From Takakia lepidozioides (Eukaryota; Streptophyta; Takakiopsida; Takakiales; Takakiaceae): 64,000 bases of DNA. How positions within the stretch are numbered: position 1 is the stretch's first letter; each line of letters begins with the position of its first letter. The stretch lies in NCBI GenBank assembly GCA_030704615.1, contig CM060732.1:37119053-37183052 (forward strand), in the 5' to 3' direction. The notes below the pieces were generated by a model that had not been told where the DNA came from, searched no databases, and was given only the letters and a program-made list of their open reading frames with translations. Positions 54,501 to 64,000 of the stretch are shown here, piece by piece. The position numbers and the translations under genes are program-made.

Positions 54501-55249
54501 TTCGCCCCTTCCTGCATCAGTAGCTCAAGAATAGGTCTACAAAGCCTCCATCCCACGCCCCTATCTTGCGATCATCGCGTTCCATGACCCAACACAACAA
54601 CTCGATACTAAGAAACTGCGCAGGAGGAAAAAAAAAAAAAAAAACCTAAGTCCCAGCCCTCTCATGCGCAACCCTATAAGCAATTTTTTAAACCTTTTAA
54701 ACCTTTTGACTACCAGGCTTGGACTAGAAGTCATTCTGGCGACTATTTGGTGGTGAGCTCGCACTGGTCAACCATCATTGACCAACCATCCGTTTAGTGC
54801 GGAGCCATGCAGTCATGACGACGTCTATCAAAGTAGTCGCCCAGAGGACTACGTAGTCACGTAGTCATTTCAACGACTACGTGAAGCCCCATTTGGTCCA
54901 AAAATACAGGGAAGTCATGGTCAAAGTCAGAAAAACCATGACTACCACGGCTTGGCAGTCAGATATACCTCGATCTGTTGTAGTGAGATCCAACGGCTCG
55001 GACAAACCAACAAACAAAAAAAACAAAAAAAATATACTCAACCCCGCGTCCGTTGGATCTTCAAAATCCAACAGCTGCAGCGCCACGCAGGGCAGCCACC
55101 CCGTGATCAACCAACAGCCCAAAAAAAAGCACACATTTAAATTTGGGAGGGTGGCGGCGGCGGCGGTTAGGGTTACGGAGGGGGGCAAAGTGGCGGCTCC
55201 GTTAGGGAAACCTCCCTGGCTCGCTCCACCGAAATCTGCAAAAAGAAAA
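54501..55249. other. Stretch without a clear gene
   Basis: Minus strand near 54565-54590 encodes GSWNAMIAR, possibly the edge of a PPR repeat, too short to call. TAGTCGTT/AACGACTACGT words recur at 54820-54890. CCGTTGGATC/GATCCAACGG words occur at 54988 and 55049. Frames of 125-188 codons on both strands are compositional. Confidence 0.35.
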
Positions 55250-55251
55250 AA

Positions 55252-55862
55252 CATCCTTGGCGCCTCGCCCCGTGGCCTGGTGCTGCAAAATCGCCCGCGC
55301 GCGCACTACCCGCACGAGCCACATTACACACGAGCGGGAAGGCGCCATACACTGGCGTGGCCCCACGAGGCGAGGCGTGTCAACAGGCGCCGCCACCCAC
55401 CAAAACAAAAACAAAAAAAAACCAATATTTGGCGCTTCGCCACGTAGCGCCGCCTGCCCGTCGTGTGGAACGTGGCAGGCCAGAGCTCGTGCGTGCGGGC
55501 TGTACCGCCTGGCTGCGTGGCCACGTGCCGAGCGTGCGGCCGCCACCAACCCAACCCAAAAAATTAAAATTAAAATTAAAAAAATTAAAAAAAATGGCGC
55601 TTCGCCATGTGGCACCTGCCTGTGCGTGCGGAAGTGGCAGGCTAGGGCGTGCACGTGCGGGATGTACCACCTGGCCGTGTGGCGACGCGCCGAGAGTGCT
55701 GCCGAAATCCCCCCCAAAAAAAAAAAAAAAAAATGCGCCGCGCCACTTGACGCCTCCCCAGCGTGCGGAAACTGGCCACGCGGCTGTAGCGCCTGGCCAA
55801 GTGCGCCGAGCTTGCGGCCTGGCGCCGCCACAAAAAAAAAAACACAAACAAAAAACATATTA
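55252..55862 (+). repeat. Array of four GC-rich bodies, each followed by an A-rich tail
   Basis: Units start near 55256, 55428, 55594 and 55733 with TGGCGC(C/T)TCGCCACGTGGC-like words, continue with GTGCGTGCGG and TGGCAGGCCAG-type words and ACCGCCTGGCCGCGTGG, and end in CAAAACAAAAACAAAAAAAA, AAAATTAAAATTAAA, an A18 run, or AAAAAAACACAAACAAAAAA. Spacings are 172, 166 and 139 bp. Body plus A-tail suggests tandemly inserted retroposons or a satellite that began as one. Long frames on both strands (up to 234 codons) arise from the GC-rich composition. Confidence 0.6.
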
Positions 55863-56217
55863 AAAAACATGGCGCACTTTAACATTTCAATTGCTTCCTA
55901 TTACCTTGCTATTAATATATATTCTAGCGACGACCAAAGGTCGGAAGCTAGTTTAGCGTAGAGCAGGAATAGGGTGCCATAGTGCCACGTCATCATCGCC
56001 ACATCATCGTAGACACGTCATCATCGTCGTCAATTTCTTTGGAATCTGCCTGGATGGCCCGCGAGAAATAGACCAATAGAAATCGCCGCGCCAACGTTTT
56101 TGGAACTGCCCGCAATGCCCAGATCTTGATCTTCTTGAACTGCAGAAGCTCTGCGTTTTCCGCCATCGTTCACCTTGCAAGCACAGGCATGGATAGCTGA
56201 AGGAGCAGGGATCGAGT

Positions 56218-56412
56218 GTGGGTCCAGATTCATAGTTCGATCCGACATTATCTGACTACAGACACAAGCAGCACACACAACAGGTTATTGTCAGGCTGTG
56301 TTTCAATCTCTGCCTCCTGTTAGTACCATGATTTGGTATTCTTCCTGATGTTTACAAGGTTCTTGCGAGAGTCAGCTTGGTTTTGCCAGGCCGTGTTTCA
56401 ATCTCTGCCTAC
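56218..56412 (+). repeat. R-family copy (partial)
   Basis: Contains CCGACATTATCTGACTACAGACACAAGCAGCACAC, GTTTCAATCTCTGCC twice, and CATGATTTGGTATTCTTCCTGATG, as in the 443-bp units. It is joined directly to a PPR fragment. Confidence 0.65.
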
Positions 56413-56795
56413 TTAGAGATCCACGCTGACCTTGTTAAAACCGGATTAGCGCTTACTGGAGTCTGCCCTTGCTGACATATATGCCGAATGTGGGAGCATG
56501 AACTATGCATGTCAAGTTTCAACAATATGGCAAAATGAAATATTGTCCCTTGGAGTTCAGTGATTGCAGGATGTGCTCTGCATGGGTGCAGCAGGGATGT
56601 TTTTGAGACCTACGAGCAAATGCAACATGAAGGGGCAGGGTATGCACAGCAGGGGCGCGGGATGGAGGCTTTGGAGACGTGTGAGCAAATGAAGCCCTCA
56701 TGGAGTGCAATGATTAACATGGATCTGGTACATAGGCTTTCAAAATGTATGAGCAAATGCAACAGGAAGGGGTTTTGCACTTTCAACCTATAATA
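56412..56795 (+). pseudogene. PPR gene fragment next to an R copy
   Basis: Frames encode IHADLVKTGLAL, then YAECGSMNYA (shifted), NMAK.NIVPWSSVIAGCALHG, and EALETCEQMK with a second SWSAMI-like start. These are PLS-type PPR repeats with several frameshifts and stops. QMQHEG and QMQQEG-like ends are duplicated, suggesting a partial internal duplication. Confidence 0.6.
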
Positions 56796-56859
56796 AGATA
56801 TATAAAGTAGATAATATGTAGCTGGAAAATAGAAAAATTAGAAATATGGTATAAAATTA

Positions 56860-57275
56860 GCAATACGTCCCATCCGTTGGATCTCTACAATCCAACGGCT
56901 TCCCCGCCCTCGGAAAAAATAACCAAAAAATCAAAAATCAGCTGCTGAGGGTTCTGTTGAACCTCGACGCACACACCGATGTCTTCACTATTGAGCCCGC
57001 CACAATAAATAACCCCAGCCACAAGTTGAGGTGCACATTCAGGTAAAATAAATGGTCGATAATAAATAATAGCTAAGTGAAAAATAAGCAAATAGTACAT
57101 ATGGAATTAATAAGAAATCGTGGGTCCTCCCATCCGTTGGATCCTTGGCATTCACTGCGATCCAACGGCTCTCCGTTTCCCCAAAAACATATAAAAAAGA
57201 AGAATAACAATCGGCTGCGGATGGTCACGTCGAACTTCGGCGCACACATCGAGGTCTTTGCAATCAAATGACTTT
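56860..57275. repeat. Two-copy duplication with CCGTTGGATC inverted repeats
   Basis: About 56868-57020 and 57127-57270 share CCCATCCGTTGGATC, AATCCAACGGCT, TCGGCTGC-like and TCGAAC(T/C)TCG(G/A)CGCACACA(C/T)CGA words; period about 255 bp. Each copy carries a CCGTTGGAT ... ATCCAACGG inverted repeat. Confidence 0.6.
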
Positions 57276-58367
57276 CACCCGACCCAAAACCAAAAGCCCA
57301 AAAAAGAAAATAAACGTGTTTGACCTAACCCGTGGTTGAGAGTTAGGTAAATGACGCTCCGTCACAAAATAAAGATAGGGTTTATGGCGGGTCAAACCTC
57401 ACCGCCGTTGGATCGCGATAAGCCAGTAGCAGAGATCTTGGCGATCGAACGGACGGTGTGCGGCTTAACTCCGCCATGCACCGCATGCCCTCCGTTCGAT
57501 CGTCAAGATCATTTGACGCGTTGCGGGCTCTCTACGTCCGTCAAATTTGTGACAGTCCTAATCAACGGTTGGAGCACTTGATCCATGTGGTGTATTCTTA
57601 ATCATTTGCATTGGCGCATTAACAGCGCCTTGACCACCGCCAGATCTGCTGGGCGTCCATATCCACGGCGGGAATACTCCATCCTTGTGCTCGTTTACGC
57701 ACCTCTGTGAGTGTACCACGTACACCACACGTTAGGCAGAGGCACATATAATCTGTCATTCTACACTCATGCGTTTATTTTATTTTTTTCTTGCTCTATC
57801 CTCCTCAGTCCATCTTGTTTCGTGTACCTTTGCATCTTTTTTGTGTACTTTTGCATCAACCAATATTCTCATGAGTATTTGCCTTAAGCTTTAGGGTTTA
57901 CCAGAGCATCTGTTCATGTACAGACACGAGTTCATCGTAAAGTCACATTACGTTCAAGCACATTAGTGTTTGTTTTAGGTTTTAGAGATTTCAAGGTTTG
58001 CTTCATTTCTATTATTTTTCACCGTTACATACCTTAGTCTCCCTATATTTTTACAGTTATATTTATTTAACTATCATCCATGCCTCATCCACTTGGATGA
58101 TTTATTCATCCATTTTTTATTCATCCATAGTAACGTCAACATTAGTGTCAAGGTCTGGCGGATTGTTGTTTAAATTCAAGCTAAAGTCTCGTCACTTGAC
58201 CTTCACTTTGTCCCACATCACATCAAATACTTGAAAGTACCTACTAGTGCATCTGAATATAATAACATGTCTTCTTCTTCACTTGGTGTTTTTTTTTTTT
58301 AAATAATTTTTTATAAATCTGGTCTTCATTAACATATTTACCTGATTTATTGAATGACTCTATATTA
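57276..58367. other. AT-rich stretch, no gene recognised
   Basis: Short ORFs only (76-78 codons). More CCGTTGGATCGCGA and CCGTTCGATCG inverted words occur at 57403-57510. Confidence 0.35.
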
Positions 58368-58665
58368 GGATATCCAGTAAAGCCTGCTATTTTTTTTCTA
58401 TCTATCTTTATCCGTCGAGACTAAAGAACGTCAACATTCATATCGACGTTATATTCTTTATATCATTTCTTATTTTTCTTGGTCCTCATCGACATGACAT
58501 ATTCTAATTCTTTTAATATTTCTTCATCGGTCGGAGTTTTCTTTTTTTCTATCTCTTAATTAGGATATTCAGCTACAGTCCTTCTATTTTTCCTATTTAT
58601 CTCTATCAGTAGAGACTAAGGAACGTTGACATTCATTTCGACGTTCTGTCTTTTCTCGCAATGGA
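58368..58665 (+). repeat. Tandem duplication (~195 bp)
   Basis: AGGATATCCAGTAAAGCCTGC at about 58369 and AGGATATTCAGCTACAGTCC at about 58564 are each followed by CTTTATC-CGT-GAGACTAAAGAACGTCAACATTC-like and CGACGTT-T-TTCT words. Confidence 0.6.
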
Positions 58666-58777
58666 TTCATTATCATCTGGTCTCAAAATCTTCCTCTGTC
58701 ACAAAATGTCGAGGGTTGTAGTTACAACTGACAACTGCCTGACCATGACTAGTGAAAGTTAGTGTCATGGCCGTCCA

Positions 58778-59224
58778 TTGACCTCATCAACAATTAGTGT
58801 GATAATCATTATATTTGAGAATGGCTATGGGACGATGCATTGCCCATATCCTCATATGGATGCAGACACACTAACTGAGGCTCTTGGGACACCTGTCATG
58901 TGGGATTTGTTCGACATCTCTTTGGACTATCCTACCTCTAGTCCAGAATGTCATTTCTCATCCGAAGATGGAGATGGATCAGAAGAATCCGTGGATGGAG
59001 AAAATCCTCAGAGCCCTCTTGGAAGAAACAATTGGAGAAATCGTATGTGTATCCTCTTAACGGAAGAAGGCGGTGACATCTACGAGGGAAGAATACACGC
59101 ATGCATTCCGGACGAGGTGGTACTTTGTGACAAACTCGGGGAGGACTATGTTTGTTCTCACACTACAATACAAGCTGGGCTTTTCGACTCTGTATTTGAC
59201 TCATTTTTGAGTCGTTTGCGATAA
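58778..59224 (+). CDS. Hypothetical 148-codon ORF
   Basis: The frame runs to TAA at 59222-59224. It is acidic in the middle (SSEDGDGSEESVDGE) with a mixed C-terminal half (RNRMCILLTEEGGDIYEGRI, ACIPDEVVLCDKLGEDYVC). Amino acid use looks protein-like in a very AT-rich neighbourhood, but I recognise no family. Internal ATG codons exist at 58832 (MHCPYPHMDAD), which may be a better start. It could be a small gene or an exon of a decayed one. Confidence 0.35.
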   Translation: MTSSTISVIIIIFENGYGTMHCPYPHMDADTLTEALGTPVMWDLFDISLDYPTSSPECHFSSEDGDGSEESVDGENPQSPLGRNNWRNRMCILLTEEGGDIYEGRIHACIPDEVVLCDKLGEDYVCSHTTIQAGLFDSVFDSFLSRLR

Positions 59225-59324
59225 TTTTATTCCCAGCCTCCATAGTCAAACATGCGTGACAAAGGTCAAGTCGTTTCAGTCAAGCAGTCGAATCCAGATG
59301 CCAGGTTCTGACAGTGAAATGTGA

Positions 59325-59605
59325 CGTAAAACCTAGGGGCGACGTGTAGGCAACACAGTATGACGTGGATGCGACGTGGCTCTGATGTGGCTATGACGTG
59401 TAGTAAAGTGGTTTAACTGAATTATAAGGTGGATGCATGACGTGTAGTGAAGTGGTTCTACAGTCGTATAACATGGATGAATGACGTGTAGTAACGTAGT
59501 TTAACTGAAGTATGACGTGTAGTAAAGTGGCTTAACCTCAGTGTGAGGACATCAAGTAAAGTGGTTTAACTGAAGTATGATGTGTAGTAAAGTACGGGAT
59601 GACAT
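59325..59605 (+). repeat. Minisatellite-like repeat
   Basis: GACGTGTAGTAAAGTGGTTTAACTGAAGTAT-type units recur at about 59394, 59440, 59482, 59512 and 59583 with irregular spacing of 30-60 bp. Confidence 0.6.
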
Positions 59606-60330
59606 GTTTGAATTTAAGTGATTGTAATCTACTCAAACTACAAAAATTATTATTATTTTGCGTGGAATGCTACTGTATATAGTAAAGTGAAGTACTGTTG
59701 AGTAGCATGGTATATATCTTCTACTATACTATGACTGTATGAGTGGAACATAATATTGTGTGCCATGATTTTTAGTATACGGTTCGACTGTGAGACAGTG
59801 ATAGTGAGTTCGCTTGACTGTGTATAATGTAGTATTTTACTGTGAAGCAGTAAAAGGGGACATATTTTAATAAATATATTTCACTCTGGGGTGTATACAT
59901 AAAATATTAAAACTATATATTAAATATATTTTGAAATCAAGGAGGATTTTTGTTTAATATTTGTTTGTTTTTGTTTTTGTGGATTCTGTTATTTTATTTA
60001 TTTACTTTTTATTTTATATGTATATATATGTGAATTAGTGGGTTTTGTATTTAAATTTTTTGATTCGCTGCACTGCATTGAAAATATCTTACAAATACAA
60101 CAAAACATAGAATACAAATACATGGCAGGAACGCAGAACATTTGGATGGCTCAAAACTGACTTATATCAAGAGTGTTTTGCAAAACAAGTTTTGGCCACA
60201 TCGAGCATGAGGGCCCATGTTGCCATATCCATAGATCACTGCCCAAGTTAAGTCATTGAGTAAGGAAAATTTGCTTTTCAGCTAGGTCCAGCACTATCGT
60301 GGACATGTCAAGAGTACATCGGAATCATTT
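59606..60330. other. AT-rich stretch downstream of the transposase-like gene
   Basis: Very AT-rich with no ORF of note; probably the 3' flank of the minus-strand gene. AATAAA-like words on the minus strand are too common here to choose a polyadenylation signal. Confidence 0.35.
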
Positions 60331-63300
60331 CGTGAATGAATTCTGGAACTTGTAGTTCCACAGAACGGTGGTGCCTACCATGTCACCCAAAGTGACCTCA
60401 CTATCAAAAGCCTCGGTGTTGCAAGAAGGTATAAGGTGCGTTGGCTCAATAGATTTTCAACTTGAACACTATAGTACCCATCTGGCAACGAGTCCACTTT
60501 GCCATAAACCCCAACAATCTTGCCCCAACCAACAACCAGACCTGCTTTCTTAAAGCTGCGCAAATAGACCTTGTATCCTTCTTAAACTGCATCCCAACAC
60601 ACCAGCAGTTCAATATCGACAGTTCAGACTTCAAATCAAACCAAAGATGAAATGAACAGTCTAGTCTCCGCAATACGTACTTGCAATAAACCCACAATGT
60701 TCAAAAACTGCAAACATCAAGGAGAGATCAAATTACCGCTACAGGTGGGGCACTCTTAGCCAAGCAGCACTGGCATGTCCTCGAGTTGCAGGCCGGTTGG
60801 TTGTTGGCCGTGCATCACACAGTTCCTTGCATTGTAAGTCAGACCTCTGCCCCCAAAAAAATACGTACCCATGAGTCAGACAGCATGGAACAAAGCGCAA
60901 AAATGCTACCGTTAATATCAATCCCCTTTGTAGCCACCAAGGCTCTCAGTGCTGCAACCATCCAGCCTAATGTCATCAGTTGTCATCACCTGCCATGAGC
61001 TCCAGCAAAGGCAACCAACATACCTTTCCATTGTTTCAAGCCAACATTAAGAGAGGAATGCGTTGAGGTAATAAATTGATGGATAGGAAGAAATATTACC
61101 TCTTGTTCTGAATGGTGTACTTTGCCAGGTGAGGAATATTTGCTCTCCATACTGTGGGTGCCCTCTGGAGTGGGGACATCTTCACCACCATCAGACGGCA
61201 GCTGCTGGGCTCTGCCCCTATTTTCCTCTTTGCACCCCCCCCCCCCCCCCCCCCTTACCCTTTCCTCCCTGACAACTCTCCCCTGTGCAAGATGACCTTC
61301 CAAAGCAGTTGCAGATGAGGAAAGGTTCAGAGTCTGCCCTGCTTTCAACTTCACTAGGACCCCGCCTCTTCTTTTACCTTTTTCCTTAGCTCCTCCCTTC
61401 ACCCTCTTGTTGTTGTCCATCTCTACGACCTTTTCCTCACATTGTGAACTAGAATCTTTGGATTTACTGGGATCATCAGACGCTATATGTGTCCCACCAG
61501 GCGTTGCGCGTGCCACTTCACTTTCCCCAGTAAGGGCTTCTCCCGTTTCCTTGCCTCCTCCCTTCATCCCCTTGCTACTCTCCAGCTGTACAACCTCTAC
61601 TTCATGTTCTGAACCACACTCCTCGGACTGGAGCGGAATTACTTTTGCGTTGGGTGGCTCGGCAAGGCCCCAGCAGGTGACCCCCCCCCCCCCCCCCTCT
61701 TCTGCATCTTTAAATGCAGATCCTAGTATGTAAAATAACCAGCCTTGCCACGACCCTATAAATAAACTCTTAACCCCTTGTTTCCATGACTTCCAACCTC
61801 CCAGCACTCAAACATCGACGAGAACAAGAACAGCTGCTACTCTGGGTGATGCGCCATTCATGATGAAGCCAAAACTAAATCCACACGTTTCCCCCCTTCA
61901 GCTACAGCTCGTGTTCAATCACGACAACAATAGGATACCTATTCAGCTCGTGGTCAGTCATTACAAGCAGCAACAACAAATAAATGTCAAAACGACACAA
62001 ACAGCTACTACACCTAATGGAAACCCATCTTTAAAGAACCAAAAGAAAGCGTATGGATTAATTTCCCCTACTTCAGTTCATGGTTAATTGCTGCATAGGT
62101 CTGAGCCTTTTCACCAAGCGTATAGCAAGGTCCACAAAATCATTGACCTAATGTGGAGATGCTACAAGTTAGTGACTGACAAAATACCCAAAAGCATGTA
62201 CTAGACATTAGGGGCAGGTTGCAGCAGTTACACCCCAATGAACATCATCACCAGATACCTCAAACAGCTGCTAGCTCCGTGTTTAATTACCATATCTCCA
62301 GCACCAACATTCCAAATGGTACCCTCCTCCCCACAGTCTTCAATCACATCATCTCCATCCAGCCTCCTTCATCTCCACTCTCTCTCCTCCATATTCCCCA
62401 AGCCACTATCAGGAAAAAATAAAAGGTGCTCCAAGCATGAAGCCCCAAACCTGAGTTATAAGTTAGATAGTCTTACCCTTGCACTTCGAGTCTCCGAGTA
62501 TCCTTTGGGAGTTGTCAACGCTGCAGTTAAGGCATGAATGGATGGGCTTCCTTCGCTTTCTTTCCCCTGTGTACAGCCACAACAAGACCCATTAGGTGAC
62601 CGCAGACATTGAAGTGGCAAAATTACAAATTGCGTCAACCCATGCAATATACATATAAGTCATCTTACCAATTTGGCTGTTGTCCCTGCAATTCCAGCCC
62701 GTCCAACGTGGCTTCCCTTTTTTATTGCAGCACGAGATGCAGCCCTGTCTTCGGCCTCCTCCTGCCCCTCTTTCAATGACCACCATCCCACCAAGCTCTT
62801 CCACGCGTGTGGAGGACAATCATCGGGCCTGGGATTGTGTGCAGTCCACTCTCTCTTCCAGCGAGATCTCTCACTCTTCATGAAATTCATTATGTAAGTA
62901 CGAACTGCGTTTGCCTTCATAGGAAATGGTGCATACTGGAACTCAATTTGCATCTCATTGACAATGAAATTTATCTTATCCTCATTCTGGTGTTTAATTC
63001 CCCTGGCCCCAAAGTCAAGACAGCGTATCACGTGGCCTTTTATCTTTGTTTGCCATTTCGACTTCCCCTTCGCAATGTCACCTATCTTAGTAGTAGTAAT
63101 TGTGTAGACAAGCTGACCTTCTGAGGCACTACGCTTCCACTACTCCTGCAAGTCCTTATCGTCTTTCCTTGCTTCCCGTCGAAGCTCTGCCCTCCGCGCC
63201 TTTGTTGCTGCCCCCTCCACCGCTGGCTGTACATCCTTTGCTGCTGCTTCGTCCTTGACGACAGCACCTACAGGTCCAGCACCCCATCCTCCCACAAGCC

Positions 63301-64000
63301 CCCAATTTGGGTGGGCAGCTTGCCCCATTGCACCACCATGTTGGCTCTGTTGTTGTTGGTAAGGAAACAGCAACACATGAGGCTGGTTGTTGCTCCCAAA
63401 GTTGTGAAAGCCAGGCTGGTTTCCAAACTGCACCGGAGCACCCTGGAAAGGGGGTTGCTGTGAGGGTGGCAAGTTCGAGTATGGGTTCAAGTAACCCGGC
63501 ATGGGGGGGGAGGGGGGGCTGGTTGAAATTACCTGTCTGTGGGCTTTGGGGACTCTGTATGTACTGAGGCTGTTGGTTGTAATTGCCTCCTGATGCAGGC
63601 TGCTGGAAGGATGATGATGATACAGGGTACATCTGCCCGATAGTCCCATACAACCAGCCTTGGCCACTAGGAGAGATTGGGGCTGCAGGGATGGTCGGGG
63701 TCTTTGAACTAGAGCCCTTTTGTCGTTTTGCACGATCCTACAAGATCACAAAGTCTGTGTTAGTAAAACTTATGTAACTCAAAAGTATTAAGGGCATTGT
63801 TATCATTCACTTCCTACATGCATATCGAACACTTGAAGGACTCGTAACTGTGGAGGTTAAAGGCTGACCCAAAACTCCTTGAAGTCTGTGGGCGTGAAAT
63901 GTCCATATGTCACAGGCTGAGACTTCTGTCGAACTTGGGGTTTCAGTGTCGCAATCTGCAACTCTAATCTTCCTTTCCTGCATTTCTCATCCTGAAGTAA
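60331..64000 (-). CDS. Ptta/En/Spm-type plant transposase-derived gene, spliced, partial
   Basis: Read on the minus strand. Exon 63737-62669 follows an acceptor (CTTGTAG at 63738-63744) and encodes a Gln/Pro-rich stretch (GGNYNQQPQYIQSPQSPQ, PFQGAPVQFGNQPGFHN), then a basic region and the family core RWKREWTAH ... HAWKSLVGWWSLKEGQEEAE ... IKKGSHVGRAGI, as in Pfam Transposase_24. It ends at a good donor (TTG|GTAAGA, 62668). Exon 62566-62477 (30 codons, phase 0) has acceptor TACACAG and donor AGG|GTAAGA. The last exon starts near 60585 with GYKVYLRSFKKAGLVVGWGK and ends with EVTLGDMVGTTVLWNYK and TGA at 60331-60333, the usual C-terminal GD.VG pattern. A possible exon lies at 61725-61101. One-base shifts occur at a C/G run (63502-63516) and near 60430. 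Confidence 0.6.
60986..61740 (-). CDS. Possible internal exon, Lys/Glu/Gly-rich
   Basis: The minus frame holds two related blocks (SEHEVEVVQLESSKGMKGGGK and, further on, CEEKVVEMDNNKRVKGGAKEK), so it has an internal duplication. A donor-like AGAG|GTAATA lies at 61101 and an acceptor-like CATACTAG at about 61728. Two poly-C/G runs (61236-61254 and 61681-61698) make the frame uncertain. It lies between the transposase-like exons and may belong to that gene. Confidence 0.35.
61236..61254. repeat. Poly-C tract
   Basis: A run of about 18-19 C; a second run of about 17 C lies at 61681-61698. Both are in the possible internal exon and prone to length errors. Confidence 0.9.
61741..62470. other. Probable intron of the minus-strand gene
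   Basis: No convincing coding frame; small plus-strand ORFs (67-99 codons) at 61860-62537 are His/Pro/Ser-rich and unsupported. It lies between the exon ending at 62477 and the next possible exon. Confidence 0.35.
63850..64000 (-). CDS. Possible upstream exon, runs off the window
   Basis: From 64000 the minus strand is open for about 48 codons (CRKGRLELQIATLKPQVRQ, VTYGHFTPTDFKEFWV) before TAA near 63857. It has a protein-like look and may be an exon of the transposase-like gene; the donor is not clear. Confidence 0.35.

Noticed and set aside
54561-54764. Minus-strand frame ending in GSWNAMIAR as a PPR gene
   Set aside because: Only nine residues resemble PPR; too short to call.
54877-55961. 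Frames of 125-234 codons on both strands
   Set aside because: GC-rich/A-rich repeat units lack stops by composition; opposite strands and several frames are equally open and no domain is visible.

Overview
The window looks like repeat-rich nuclear DNA of a land plant with a large genome. A seed-free vascular plant such as a fern is my best guess, but that is inference. The signs are a plant-type tRNA-Tyr with an intron, Ty3/gypsy and Ty1/copia LTR retrotransposons, an L1-type LINE, tRNA-derived SINE-like pieces, fragments of plant PPR genes, fragments resembling the PDF motif of plant organellar single-strand-binding (OSB) proteins, and a gene related to the plant Ptta/En/Spm transposase family. 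I see no bacterial operons, CRISPR arrays or rRNA genes. Almost every coding stretch is mobile or decayed; the only spliced gene-like locus is at the right end.

Layout. 1-14.3 kb: mostly non-coding, with a nested hairpin (1.33-1.55 kb), SINE-like pieces, a tRNA-Tyr-like gene (7.12-7.20 kb, minus) and two degenerate tandem arrays (9.86-10.72 and 11.16-12.83 kb). 14.4-15.7 kb: remnant of a Ty1/copia element. 17.5-19.15 kb: PDF-motif (R family) repeat copies. 19.23-30.35 kb: an 11.1-kb palindromic composite of two head-to-head 5' halves of one LTR retrotransposon (LTR-gag ... PR-gag-LTR), abutting the truncated end of a LINE (30.33-33.40 kb, minus). 33.4-34.3 kb: a tRNA-like sequence, an AT microsatellite and a PPR fragment. 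34.8-37.47 kb: a tandem array of ~443-bp R units, one of which contains a PPR fragment. 37.5-52.1 kb: a large gypsy-type element (5' LTR, PBS, gag, zinc knuckles, protease, RT, RNase H, integrase, extra ORFs) on the minus strand, with a same-family 3' end (late ORF, polypurine tract, start of the 3' LTR) lying inverted at its left side. 52.1-53.56 kb: pseudogene with a DUF7869-like domain. 53.6-56.8 kb: more R copies, a GC-rich/A-rich array and PPR fragments. 56.8-60 kb: AT-rich DNA with duplications and one 148-codon ORF. 60.3-64 kb: a spliced minus-strand gene of the Ptta/En/Spm transposase type that runs off the window.

The region is a nest of mobile elements. Three themes recur. First, the same short GGGCTGTG-type tandem repeat sits in LTRs of two different gypsy-type elements and inside a coding frame. 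Second, PDF-motif-like repeats and PPR fragments, both related to organelle-directed genes, travel together. Third, several frames are broken by TAG or TGA codons; in one case where two copies can be compared the change is CAG to TAG, as expected from deamination of methylated cytosine. Some one-base frameshifts lie in homopolymers and could be assembly errors.
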